Origin: Gammaproteobacteria bacterium
GTDB lineage: Bacteria > Pseudomonadota > Gammaproteobacteria > GCA-001735895
Length of the DNA: 6,493 nucleotides
NCBI GenBank assembly: GCA_015494335.1
Contig: WGBK01000237.1
Coordinates: 1 to 6,493, forward strand
Reading direction: 5' to 3'
Below are positions 1-6,019 of the stretch, one piece after another (position 1 is the stretch's first letter; each line of letters begins with the position of its first letter). The translations under genes were made by a program, and so were the position numbers. The notes under the pieces are model-generated. The model had not been told where the DNA came from. It saw only the letters and a program-made list of their open reading frames with translations, and did no database searches.

Positions 1-2043
1 GCCGAAGCCATCGTCAACAGCCTCGCCGACCTGCACGAGGGCGCGCCGGTGGTGCATGAGGATCACGGCATCGGTCGCTACCTCGGACTCAAGACCCTGA
101 CCGTCGGCGGCGTGGAAACCGAGTTCCTGACCATACAATACGCCAACGACGACAAGCTCTATGTACCGGTGTCTTCCCTGCACCTGATCACCCGCTACAC
201 GGGGGCTTCCGAGGAACGGGTACCGCTGCACCGCCTCGGCAACGACCAGTGGCAGAAGGTCCGCCGCAAGGCGCAACAGAAGATCCGCGATGTCGCGGCC
301 GAACTGCTGGAGATTCACGCCAAGCGCGCCGCGCTGCAGGGCTTCGCCTTCCCGCTCAACGAAGACGAGTACCAGCAGTTTGCCAGCGACTTCCCGTTCG
401 AGGAAACACCGGACCAGGAACAGGCGATCCAGGCGGTGATCGACGACATGACCTCGCCCCGTCCGATGGATCGCATCGTCTGCGGCGATGTCGGCTTCGG
501 CAAGACCGAGGTCAGCATGCGCGCCGCCTTCATCGCCGCCAATGCCGGCAAGCAGGTGGTGATGCTGGCACCGACAACCCTGCTCGCCCAGCAGCATTAC
601 CAGAACTACCTCGATCGTTTCGCCGACTGGCCTTTTCGTATCGCCCTGCTGACCCGCTTCACCCACACCGCCGAGCTCAAGGAAACCCTGCACCGCATCG
701 AGAACGGGCTGGTGGATATCGTCATCGGCACGCACAAGCTGCTGTCGGACCAGATCAAGTACCGCGACCTCGGCCTCGTCATCATTGACGAGGAGCATCG
801 CTTCGGCGTGCGCCACAAGGAAAAACTGAAATCCCTGCGCGCCCAGGTGGACCTGCTGACCCTGACCGCAACGCCGATACCGCGCACCCTCAACATGTCC
901 CTGGCCGGCATGCGCGACCTGTCGATCATCGCCACGGCGCCGATGCAGCGCCACGCCATCAAGACCTTCGTCACCCGCTGGAACGACGACCTGATCGTCG
1001 AGGGCTGCCAGCGCGAGCTCAAGCGCGGCGGCCAGATCTATTTCCTGCACAACGAGGTCAAGAGCATCGAGAAAACCGCCGCCGAGCTGCAGGAACTGCT
1101 GCCCGAAGCGCGCATCGGCATCGCGCACGGGCAGATGAAGGAAAAGGAACTGGAACAGGTGATGCTGGATTTCTACCACCATCGCGTCAACCTGCTGGTA
1201 TGCACGACCATCATCGAAAGCGGCATCGATGTGCCCACCGCCAACACCATCTTCATCAACCGCGCCGACAAGCTCGGCCTGGCCCAGTTGCACCAGATCC
1301 GCGGGCGCGTCGGACGCTCCCACCACCGCGCCTTCGCCTACCTGATCACGCCGCCGCCGCGTTCGATGACGCCGGACGCGCGCAAGCGGCTCGAAGCCAT
1401 CGAATCGCTGGAGGATCTCGGCGTCGGCTTCACCCTGGCCACCCACGACCTGGAGATCCGCGGCGCCGGCGAACTGCTCGGCGAGGACCAGAGCGGGCAG
1501 ATCGCCGAGATCGGATTCACCCTCTATTCCGAGCTGCTTGAACGGGCGGTGACCTCGCTCAAGGAAGGCCGCGAGCTGGATTTCGACCAGCCGCTGATGC
1601 GCGCTTCGGAAATCGACTTCCATGCCCCGGCCCTGATTCCGTCGGACTACATCCCGGATGTGCACCACCGCCTGATCGAATACAAGCGCATCGCCAACGC
1701 CGCCAGCGAGGAAGAATTGCGCGAACTGAAAATGGAAATGATCGATCGCTTCGGGCTGCTGCCGGAACCGCTGAAGAACCTGTTCGCGATCAGCGAGATC
1801 AAGCTGATCACCCGCGACATCGGGCTGCAGAAGATTGATTTCGGGCCGGGATCAGGCAAAATGGTTTTCACCGAGAAGCCGAATATCGACCCCATGAGGA
1901 TCATCCAGTTGATACAGACCCGCCCGCAGGACTACCGCTTCGACGGCAAGCAGACCTTGAGCGTGGAAAACCTCGACGAGGAACTGGAAGCCCGTTTTGG
2001 ACAGCTGCGCAAGCTGCTGCATAAGCTCACTGCCAACGATTGA
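1..2043 (+). CDS. mfd: Transcription-repair coupling factor Mfd, C-terminal part (5' end outside window)
   Basis: Mfd is a cytoplasmic DNA translocase. It pushes stalled RNA polymerase off damaged DNA and recruits UvrA for nucleotide excision repair. The frame is open from base 1, so this is the last 680 residues of a protein that is normally about 1,150 long. The in-window part starts at the CarD-like RNA-polymerase-interaction domain (VVHEDHGIGRYLG, nt 49-87). The SF2 translocase motor follows, with Walker A GDVGFGKTE (nt 484-510), Walker B DEEH (787-798), motif III TATP (865-876) and motif VI QIRGRVGR (1294-1317). The TRG segment runs from about residue 462 to 500 and contains the conserved LEIRGAGELLG. 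The C-terminal D7 domain begins around YIPDVHHRL (residue 550 on). All motor motifs are intact and the stop is TGA. The UvrB-homology N-terminus lies outside the window. An apparent ATG at 49 is internal Met/Val-rich domain sequence, not the true start. Identification is secure. Confidence 0.98.
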   Translation, partial: AEAIVNSLADLHEGAPVVHEDHGIGRYLGLKTLTVGGVETEFLTIQYANDDKLYVPVSSLHLITRYTGASEERVPLHRLGNDQWQKVRRKAQQKIRDVAAELLEIHAKRAALQGFAFPLNEDEYQQFASDFPFEETPDQEQAIQAVIDDMTSPRPMDRIVCGDVGFGKTEVSMRAAFIAANAGKQVVMLAPTTLLAQQHYQNYLDRFADWPFRIALLTRFTHTAELKETLHRIENGLVDIVIGTHKLLSDQIKYRDLGLVIIDEEHRFGVRHKEKLKSLRAQVDLLTLTATPIPRTLNMSLAGMRDLSIIATAPMQRHAIKTFVTRWNDDLIVEGCQRELKRGGQIYFLHNEVKSIEKTAAELQELLPEARIGIAHGQMKEKELEQVMLDFYHHRVNLLVCTTIIESGIDVPTANTIFINRADKLGLAQLHQIRGRVGRSHHRAFAYLITPPPRSMTPDARKRLEAIESLEDLGVGFTLATHDLEIRGAGELLGEDQSGQIAEIGFTLYSELLERAVTSLKEGRELDFDQPLMRASEIDFHAPALIPSDYIPDVHHRLIEYKRIANAASEEELRELKMEMIDRFGLLPEPLKNLFAISEIKLITRDIGLQKIDFGPGSGKMVFTEKPNIDPMRIIQLIQTRPQDYRFDGKQTLSVENLDEELEARFGQLRKLLHKLTAND

Positions 2044-2059
2044 GCGCCGACACCCGATC

Positions 2060-2881
2060 ATGCCCCGATTTCTCAACCGCTATCTCCTGCTCTGGCTCTC
2101 ATTGCTGCTGACCGGTCTTTCCAGCAGTACCAGCGCAGACATCAGCAACGAAGCCAAACCCGACCGCATCTACGACGTCGAGGTCATCCTGTTCCGCAAC
2201 GAGGCCGTGCCTCGCGGGCGCGAAACGGTACTGCCGACCCCCTCGCCGGAACTGCCCGAGGGAAGCTTCGATTTCACCAACCCCTCCTCCACTGCCGAAG
2301 CAGCCAAGGCGGGGTTTCTGCCGCTTGCGGATGAGCAGTTGCAACTGCAGGCCGAACGCAAGCGCCTCGACCAATCCCGACGCTATCGGGTACTGCTCCA
2401 TTTCGGCTGGCGACAACCCGGCCTGGCTGAAAAGGACGCCCGCGCCATCCGTGTGCGCGGCGGTCGCTTCTACGACGACAGCTATGCTTCCATCGACGAA
2501 GCCCTGCGCAGCAATCCGGAACCAAACGACGAAGGCGGGGCCAGGCCTCAGCAAGGGCTGTTCGAACTGGAAGGCTGGATTCGCGTCAGCCTGTCCCGCT
2601 ACCTGCATACCGAGGCCAACCTGGTGCTGCGTGAACCGGCCAGCGAGGAACAACGCATGCAGAGCCGCGACAGCCTGCAGACCACCGCCCTCGATGACCT
2701 GCGACAGAAACTGCTGATCAACTATCCGCTCAAGGAAAAACGGCGCATGCGCAGCAAGCGCCTGCACTACCTGGACCACCCGGAATACGGCATGCTGGTG
2801 CTGATCACCCCCTATCAGGCACCGGCCGAAAAACCCGCAACTCCCAACGACGAAACCGCAGCGTCAGCAGCCGCTCAGTAA
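2060..2881 (+). CDS. csiV: CsiV-family periplasmic protein (peptidoglycan-binding, putative)
   Basis: This 273-residue protein has a clear Sec signal peptide (MPRFLNRYLLLWLSLLLTGL, likely cut after SSSTSA at residue 26). The mature part opens with YDVEVILFRN, the hallmark start of the CsiV family. The middle has a central VLLHFGWRQPG segment, then FELEGWIRVSLSRYLH and ends in HPEYGMLVLITPYQ; the tail is Ala/Thr/Pro-rich. In Vibrio cholerae CsiV is a periplasmic peptidoglycan-binding protein needed for cell-wall synthesis through the LpoA/PBP1a pathway; that role is family knowledge and is not shown here. The gene lies 16 bases after mfd in the same direction, an arrangement common in gammaproteobacteria, so it is probably co-transcribed with mfd. 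The ATG at 2060 is chosen because it gives a clean signal peptide; there is no strong Shine-Dalgarno, which suggests coupling to mfd translation. Its last 7 bases overlap the convergent FecR-domain gene. Confidence 0.85.
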   Translation: MPRFLNRYLLLWLSLLLTGLSSSTSADISNEAKPDRIYDVEVILFRNEAVPRGRETVLPTPSPELPEGSFDFTNPSSTAEAAKAGFLPLADEQLQLQAERKRLDQSRRYRVLLHFGWRQPGLAEKDARAIRVRGGRFYDDSYASIDEALRSNPEPNDEGGARPQQGLFELEGWIRVSLSRYLHTEANLVLREPASEEQRMQSRDSLQTTALDDLRQKLLINYPLKEKRRMRSKRLHYLDHPEYGMLVLITPYQAPAEKPATPNDETAASAAAQ

Positions 2882-3594
2882 CCCCCGCCGGCGCCGTCCG
2901 GCCCACCGAACAGCGAATCCTCGACGAAGGGCGGCTTGCGGCCCACCAGTTCCTCTATCAACTCCAGCTCCGCGTCCGTGTGGTCGATGACTGGCGCGGA
3001 CTGGAACAGGGCACCCGAGTCGCCGGCCAGGATGTACCAGGGCTGATCGTGATAGCGGGTACGCACGTCCTTCTGCTGGGTCGGATCGGCCAGGGCCTGG
3101 ATCTGCGTATGCCCATAGCAGGTGCAGACATAGGATCGCTGCGCCTCCGACTCGATATAGATGCCGGTGCCGCGAATGCCGATGGTGGCCGTAGCGGTAC
3201 GTATGTTGCGCTGGCTGTTGGTCTTGCCGAACACCGAGAGCAGGCGTCCGGTAAGCATGCGCAAGCCGCGGATCAGCGATCCCTCGCCCTGCAGCTGCAG
3301 TTCACTGTTGCTGCGCAGCAGGAAGGCATCGGCGCCCACCACGAAAATGATACGGCTGGCGTCGCCGGTGCGGATGTGCGAACTGGCCGTTATCGGCGTG
3401 TTCAGGCTGGCCCGCAGGCCATCGACCAGCACCTCGCCGGAGAGCTTGTAGATCGAGCGCCCCGGCGGCAGTTTCGGCGGAATCGAGCCCAGGGCCCGTG
3501 CGGATTGCGTCGGCAGCATAACCAGTCCCGCGCCGGCAATTCCGAGGCGCAACAGGTTGCGCAGCAGTTTTCTTCGTTGTCCTTCCTGATCCAT
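2875..3594 (-). CDS. FecR-domain secreted protein with Tat-like signal
   Basis: This 239-residue protein has a FecR-type beta-rich domain at about residues 45-170. Visible elements are LSGEVLVDG, the ITASSHIRTGDASRIIF segment, FLLRSNSELQLQ, GRLLSVFGK and the family signature TATATIGIRGTGIYIE. The N-terminus has paired arginines (QRRKLLRN), a hydrophobic stretch (LGIAGAGLVMLP) and SARA before the mature part at about residue 34, so export by the Tat route is plausible, with Sec as the alternative. A CTC motif (Cys157, Cys159) sits in the strand after the signature. The C-terminus is Gly/Pro-rich. No ECF sigma factor or TonB receptor gene is adjacent, so a classical FecR anti-sigma role is unlikely; such stand-alone domains are usually of unknown envelope function. 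The ATG at 3594 is preferred over one at 3663: it has GGAGAGG just upstream and begins the signal peptide. Its end overlaps csiV by 7 bases. Confidence 0.82.
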   Translation of the reverse strand: MDQEGQRRKLLRNLLRLGIAGAGLVMLPTQSARALGSIPPKLPPGRSIYKLSGEVLVDGLRASLNTPITASSHIRTGDASRIIFVVGADAFLLRSNSELQLQGEGSLIRGLRMLTGRLLSVFGKTNSQRNIRTATATIGIRGTGIYIESEAQRSYVCTCYGHTQIQALADPTQQKDVRTRYHDQPWYILAGDSGALFQSAPVIDHTDAELELIEELVGRKPPFVEDSLFGGPDGAGGGY

Positions 3595-3598
3595 GATG

Positions 3599-3605
3599 CC
3601 TCTCC
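3599..3605 (-). promoter_or_regulatory. Ribosome binding site of the FecR-domain gene
   Basis: Read on the minus strand the sequence is GGAGAGG, with the GGAG core 7 bases from the ATG at 3594. This site decides the start: the in-frame upstream ATG at 3663 lacks a comparable site and would add 23 residues ahead of the Tat-like signal. Confidence 0.7.
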
Positions 3606-3621
3606 GGTCTCGGTTTTCGAC

Positions 3622-3651
3622 AGCATACGCCCATTTCACCGCCGCGGTTAA
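3622..3651 (-). promoter_or_regulatory. Candidate sigma70 promoter of the FecR-domain gene
   Basis: On the minus strand TTAACC (3646-3651, 4 of 6 to TTGACA) and TATGCT (3622-3627, 4 of 6 to TATAAT) are separated by 18 bases. Transcription would start near 3615, giving a short leader of about 20 bases that still contains the ribosome binding site. This is a fit by eye in a GC-rich region and is not proof of promoter activity. Confidence 0.4.
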
Positions 3652-3693
3652 TCCCCTGTTCATGTGGTCGCTGTTCCAATCGCTCGGCCGGTG

Positions 3694-3716
3694 GATCGGG
3701 CACTCCGTCGCCGATC
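3694..3716. repeat. Short inverted repeat in the divergent control region
   Basis: GATCGG (3694-3699) and CCGATC (3711-3716) form a perfect 6-base inverted repeat with an 11-base spacer. It lies between the two divergent candidate promoters. No T-run follows on either strand, so it is not an intrinsic terminator. It could be an operator for an unknown regulator, or chance in GC-rich DNA. Confidence 0.25.
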
Positions 3717-3738
3717 TGCGGCAACGGCTGGTCCATAA

Positions 3739-3747
3739 TGCTAAGAT
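3739..3747 (+). promoter_or_regulatory. Candidate extended -10 promoter of the SH3-anchor gene
   Basis: TGCTAAGAT reads as an extended -10 element (TGn followed by TAAGAT, 4 of 6 to TATAAT). An overlapping alternative, CATAAT (3734-3739, 5 of 6), lies just upstream. Neither has a good -35 hexamer, which an extended -10 or an activator could offset. This is the most AT-rich patch upstream of the gene. Transcription from TAAGAT would begin near 3754, immediately before the CRP-like palindrome. Confidence 0.3.
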
Positions 3748-3757
3748 GTCCGCCGTT

Positions 3758-3773
3758 TGTGAATTCGATCACA
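3758..3773. promoter_or_regulatory. CRP/Vfr-type operator palindrome
   Basis: The sequence TGTGA-ATTCGA-TCACA matches both half-sites of the CRP consensus (TGTGA-N6-TCACA) exactly with the correct 6-base spacer. It ends 31 bases before the SH3-anchor start codon, in the divergent region. If transcription starts near 3754, the site covers about +5 to +20, and bound CRP/Vfr would block rather than activate. An activating role would need a different start site. The site is about 150 bases from the predicted FecR-gene start, which is far for direct activation there. It does not match the FNR consensus TTGAT-N4-ATCAA. Match quality is seen directly; regulator and effect are inferred. Confidence 0.6.
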
Positions 3774-3804
3774 GTTCAACCCAACCCAAGACCCCGTCGC
3801 CGAC

Positions 3805-4479
3805 ATGACCGTTACACGCCTTCCGCTCCTGTTCCTGCTACTGACCCTGAGCCAGTCCCTGCTCGCCGAAACCCGCTATGTGACCGACCAGTTCGAGATC
3901 ACCCTGCGCAGTGGCGCCAGCACCTCCAACAGCATCCTCAAGATGCTCAAGTCTGGCCAGCCGGTCACCGTCATTGAGGACGACATCGCCAGCAAGTACA
4001 CGCTGGTTCAGACGCCCGACGGCAAGCAGGGCTATGTGCTCACCCGCTACCTGGACCGCCAGCCCTCGGCCCGCGAACGCTTAGCAGCCCTGCAGAAGAA
4101 AACCGAGAAGCTGCAGAAGACCATCGGCGAGCTGCGCAAGGAATTGTCCCAGTCCCGCAACAGCCTGCAATCGGACAGCCAGACCATCAGTCAGTTGAAG
4201 CGAGAGCTGAAGGCTACCCAGGACGAACTGGATAGCCTAAAGGAAGCGACCCGCGATACGGTTCAGGTGATCGAACAGAATCGCACCTTGCAGCAGCGCA
4301 TTACCCGGCTCGAATCGGAGAAGCAGGTGTTGGAGGAGGAAAACCGGAACTACAAGGACAGCACCGCCATGGACTGGTTCGTGCGCGGGGCCGGTGTCTC
4401 GCTGCTGGCCTTTTTCATCGGTATACTGGTGACGCGCATTCGCTGGCGCAAGCGGGATTCCTGGGGTGATTTCCGCTGA
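3805..4479 (+). CDS. YgiM-type SH3 and membrane-anchor protein (TIGR04211-like)
   Basis: This 224-residue protein has the complete architecture of the gammaproteobacterial 'SH3 and anchor domain' family, which includes E. coli YgiM (about 206 residues). There is a Sec signal peptide (residues 1-21, cut after SLLA). A bacterial SH3 domain spans about 24-84, starting YVTDQFEITLRSG and ending GYVLTRYL. A long coiled coil rich in Leu, Glu, Lys and Gln covers about 89-184. One transmembrane helix (about 190-211, WFVRGAGVSLLAFFIGILVT) is followed by a short basic cytoplasmic tail (RIRWRKRDSWGDFR). The SH3 domain should face the periplasm, where such domains often bind peptidoglycan or wall peptides; the exact role of the family is unknown. 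The ATG at 3805 is fixed by the signal peptide although no Shine-Dalgarno is visible. The gene starts divergently from the FecR gene, downstream of the CRP-like site, and is followed after 51 bases by the thioredoxin-like gene. Confidence 0.88.
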   Translation: MTVTRLPLLFLLLTLSQSLLAETRYVTDQFEITLRSGASTSNSILKMLKSGQPVTVIEDDIASKYTLVQTPDGKQGYVLTRYLDRQPSARERLAALQKKTEKLQKTIGELRKELSQSRNSLQSDSQTISQLKRELKATQDELDSLKEATRDTVQVIEQNRTLQQRITRLESEKQVLEEENRNYKDSTAMDWFVRGAGVSLLAFFIGILVTRIRWRKRDSWGDFR

Positions 4480-4498
4480 TCCTCCAGCGACCCCGCTG
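4474..4498 (+). promoter_or_regulatory. Alternative small hairpins between the SH3-anchor and thioredoxin-like genes
   Basis: Three complementary blocks lie in a row: CGCTG (4474-4478), CAGCG (4485-4489) and CGCTG (4494-4498). The middle block can pair with either neighbour, giving two mutually exclusive 5-bp stems. The downstream stem has a 4-base loop and is followed by ACGATTTTCG, a poor U-tract, so at best it is a weak terminator or attenuator. The first block overlaps the stop codon of the upstream gene. Confidence 0.3.
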
Positions 4499-4519
4499 AC
4501 GATTTTCGAATTCAGTACC

Positions 4520-4525
4520 AGGAGA
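4520..4525 (+). promoter_or_regulatory. Ribosome binding site of the thioredoxin-like gene
   Basis: AGGAGA lies 5 bases before the ATG at 4531. It is the strongest Shine-Dalgarno on the plus strand of this window and supports that start over the overlapping frame that begins at 4466. Confidence 0.75.
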
Positions 4526-4530
4526 CAGAC

Positions 4531-5112
4531 ATGGCTCGAACCCCTTCCACGATGCTGGAGCTCGATACTCCGGCCCCCGATTTTTCCCTGCCCTCCCCCG
4601 TCAGCGGCAAAACGGTTTCCCTGGCCGACTTTGCCGGCAAGCCGTTGCTGGTGGTGTTCGCCTGCAACCACTGCCCCTATGTATTGCACATCCTGCGCGA
4701 ATTCGTCGATTTCGCCGAGGAATATGGCCGCAAGGGGCTCGGCATCGTCATGATCAATGCCAACGATGTCGACAACTACCCGGACGACAGCCCCGAGAAG
4801 ATGATCGAGATCGCCAGGCAATACGGCTTCGACTTCCCCTATCTCTACGACGAGAACCAGCAGACGGCGCAGGCCTACCAGGCCGCCTGTACCCCCGACT
4901 TCTTCCTCTTCGACGACCGCCACCGCCTCTACTACCGTGGCCAGTTCGACGGATCGCGTCCGGGCAACGACGAACCGGTCACCGGGACCGACCTGCGCGC
5001 GGCGGCCGATGCTCTGCTCGCCGGTCAGCCCGCGCCCGAGCCGCAGATACCGAGCCTCGGCTGCAACATCAAGTGGAAACCGGGCAACGAACCAGATTAT
5101 TTCAACGCTTGA
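4531..5112 (+). CDS. Thioredoxin family protein (peroxiredoxin-like, PRX_like1 type)
   Basis: This 193-residue protein has a thioredoxin fold of the AhpC/TSA-like class. It opens with the peroxiredoxin-type strand TPAPDFSLP (residues 13-21), then LADFAGKPLLVVFACNHCPYV. The CNHC motif (Cys45, Cys48) sits where thioredoxins carry their redox CxxC. The cis-Pro region is AACTPDFFLFD (residues 118-128), followed by YYRGQFDGSRPGN (134-146) and the conserved end LGCNIKWKPGNEPDYF. Cys120 and Cys178 are additional, apparently family-conserved cysteines. There is no signal peptide, so it should act in the cytoplasm as a thiol oxidoreductase or peroxidase-like enzyme; the substrate is unknown. Length is typical of the family. 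It may be co-transcribed with the SH3-anchor gene 51 bases upstream. Its last 11 bases overlap the convergent LolA-like gene. Family assignment is firm, biochemical role open. Confidence 0.88.
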   Translation: MARTPSTMLELDTPAPDFSLPSPVSGKTVSLADFAGKPLLVVFACNHCPYVLHILREFVDFAEEYGRKGLGIVMINANDVDNYPDDSPEKMIEIARQYGFDFPYLYDENQQTAQAYQAACTPDFFLFDDRHRLYYRGQFDGSRPGNDEPVTGTDLRAAADALLAGQPAPEPQIPSLGCNIKWKPGNEPDYFNA

Positions 5113-6019
5113 TGCGGCGCAGGGTTTTCTCGCTCCACAGCTTCGCGCCGAGCCTGCGATTCCATTCATAGGCCTCGCGCGGCACCCAGGCCAGGGACTC
5201 GGCCTGGACCGACCCGTCGGGCGCAAACAGCTTGACGCTCCAGAAGGTCCACAGTAACTGACCCGGCCCTCTGTCCGGCAGGGACTGCCAGTTCTTCTGC
5301 AGGCGTTTCACCAGGCGGCCACCCAGAAAATACTCGGACTGGTACTCGGCGCCGCTGTCGGCGTCGATCAGGCGCAGGCGCCGGTCGTAGCGCGGGCTCG
5401 GCTTGCGCGGACGGCTTTCCACCCACAGCAGTCGCTTGCCTCTCAAACCGCACCAGGGTTCCAGCCGGGTCTTGAGCCGCGAGGCAGCCCAGCGACCAAT
5501 ATCGACGGCATCCTCCAGGCACTCGGGAAACGCCCCTGCCTGCACGCGCCGGTGGGTCTCGTCCTCGGGACGGCGCAGGTAGAGATCGCCGTAGGTCAGG
5601 TGGGAGCCGCCCCAGATATCATTCGGGTCCGGTTCGGAAAAGCGGCGTACCTTGCGCAGCGCGGGCAACCACATGCGGATCTGCATCGGCCGGTCCGGAC
5701 CGTAATCGTCGACCAGGATGCCGCTGCCGCGCAGCTTGCCGGACTTGAAAATGACCAGGTCCTGGGCCTCGAGCTTGGGATTGGCGGGCTTCAGGTTGAT
5801 CAGGCGCTCGCTGTCGATACGCATGGAGGATCGCGGGCCACGACTCAGCAACACCATGTCCGGCTTGTTCCGGTAGCCGATCAGCAGTTGCTCGAAACCG
5901 CGAAAATGATCGACCGACCAGCTGCGCTCCATCAACTCCTGCAGGGCATCGTCCTGCGGCTCCTGCGCCGACCCGACCAGGGATGGCAGGAGCAGGAAAA
6001 CCGGCACCCAGCGGATCAT
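5102..6019 (-). CDS. LolA-like outer membrane lipoprotein-sorting family periplasmic protein
   Basis: This 305-residue protein has a short Sec signal peptide (residues 1-18, cut after LVGSA). The mature part resembles the uncharacterised LolA-like 'outer membrane lipoprotein-sorting protein' group. It shows the usual series GSGILVDDYGPDR (98-110), IRMWLPALRKVRRFSE (114-129), the segment IWGGSHLTYGDL (135-146) and, near the end, a strand-rich half with RRLRLIDADSGAEYQSEYF (213-231). Such proteins form a half-barrel that holds lipid or lipoprotein and are often encoded beside RND/MMPL transporters; none is visible here. Cys167 and Cys190 could form a disulfide in the periplasm. No lipobox is present. 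The start overlaps the stop of the upstream acidic-protein gene in an ATGA (6016-6019), so translation is probably coupled; a GGAG lies 8 bases upstream (6028-6031). The specific cargo is unknown. Confidence 0.75.
   Translation of the reverse strand: MIRWVPVFLLLPSLVGSAQEPQDDALQELMERSWSVDHFRGFEQLLIGYRNKPDMVLLSRGPRSSMRIDSERLINLKPANPKLEAQDLVIFKSGKLRGSGILVDDYGPDRPMQIRMWLPALRKVRRFSEPDPNDIWGGSHLTYGDLYLRRPEDETHRRVQAGAFPECLEDAVDIGRWAASRLKTRLEPWCGLRGKRLLWVESRPRKPSPRYDRRLRLIDADSGAEYQSEYFLGGRLVKRLQKNWQSLPDRGPGQLLWTFWSVKLFAPDGSVQAESLAWVPREAYEWNRRLGAKLWSEKTLRRIKR

Noticed and set aside
2099..2779. 226-codon open frame on the minus strand inside csiV
   Set aside because: It lies opposite a recognised CsiV-family gene, has no recognisable domain or ribosome site, and is explained by codon bias.
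2887..2902. GCCGG/CCGGC hairpin just after the csiV stop as a terminator
   Set aside because: It has a 5-bp stem, no U-tract on either strand, and lies in the Gly/Pro-rich coding end of the FecR gene.
2980..3651. 223-codon open frame on the plus strand opposite the FecR-domain gene
   Set aside because: The minus strand carries the clear FecR signature and a ribosome binding site; the plus-strand product is Gly/Ala/Arg-rich with no motif.
3595..3663. N-terminal extension of the FecR-domain gene starting at 3663
   Set aside because: It would place 23 extra residues before the Tat-like signal, lacks a good ribosome site, and would swallow the candidate promoter at 3622-3651.
4422..4427. TATACT as a -10 box for the thioredoxin-like gene
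   Set aside because: It lies inside the transmembrane-helix coding region of the SH3-anchor gene and has no credible -35 element at 16-18 bases.
4237..5226. 329-codon open frame on the minus strand across the SH3-anchor and thioredoxin-like genes
   Set aside because: It is antisense to two well-supported genes. Its product is a low-complexity Val/Gly/Glu/Arg mix with no domain, as expected for shadow frames in GC-rich DNA.
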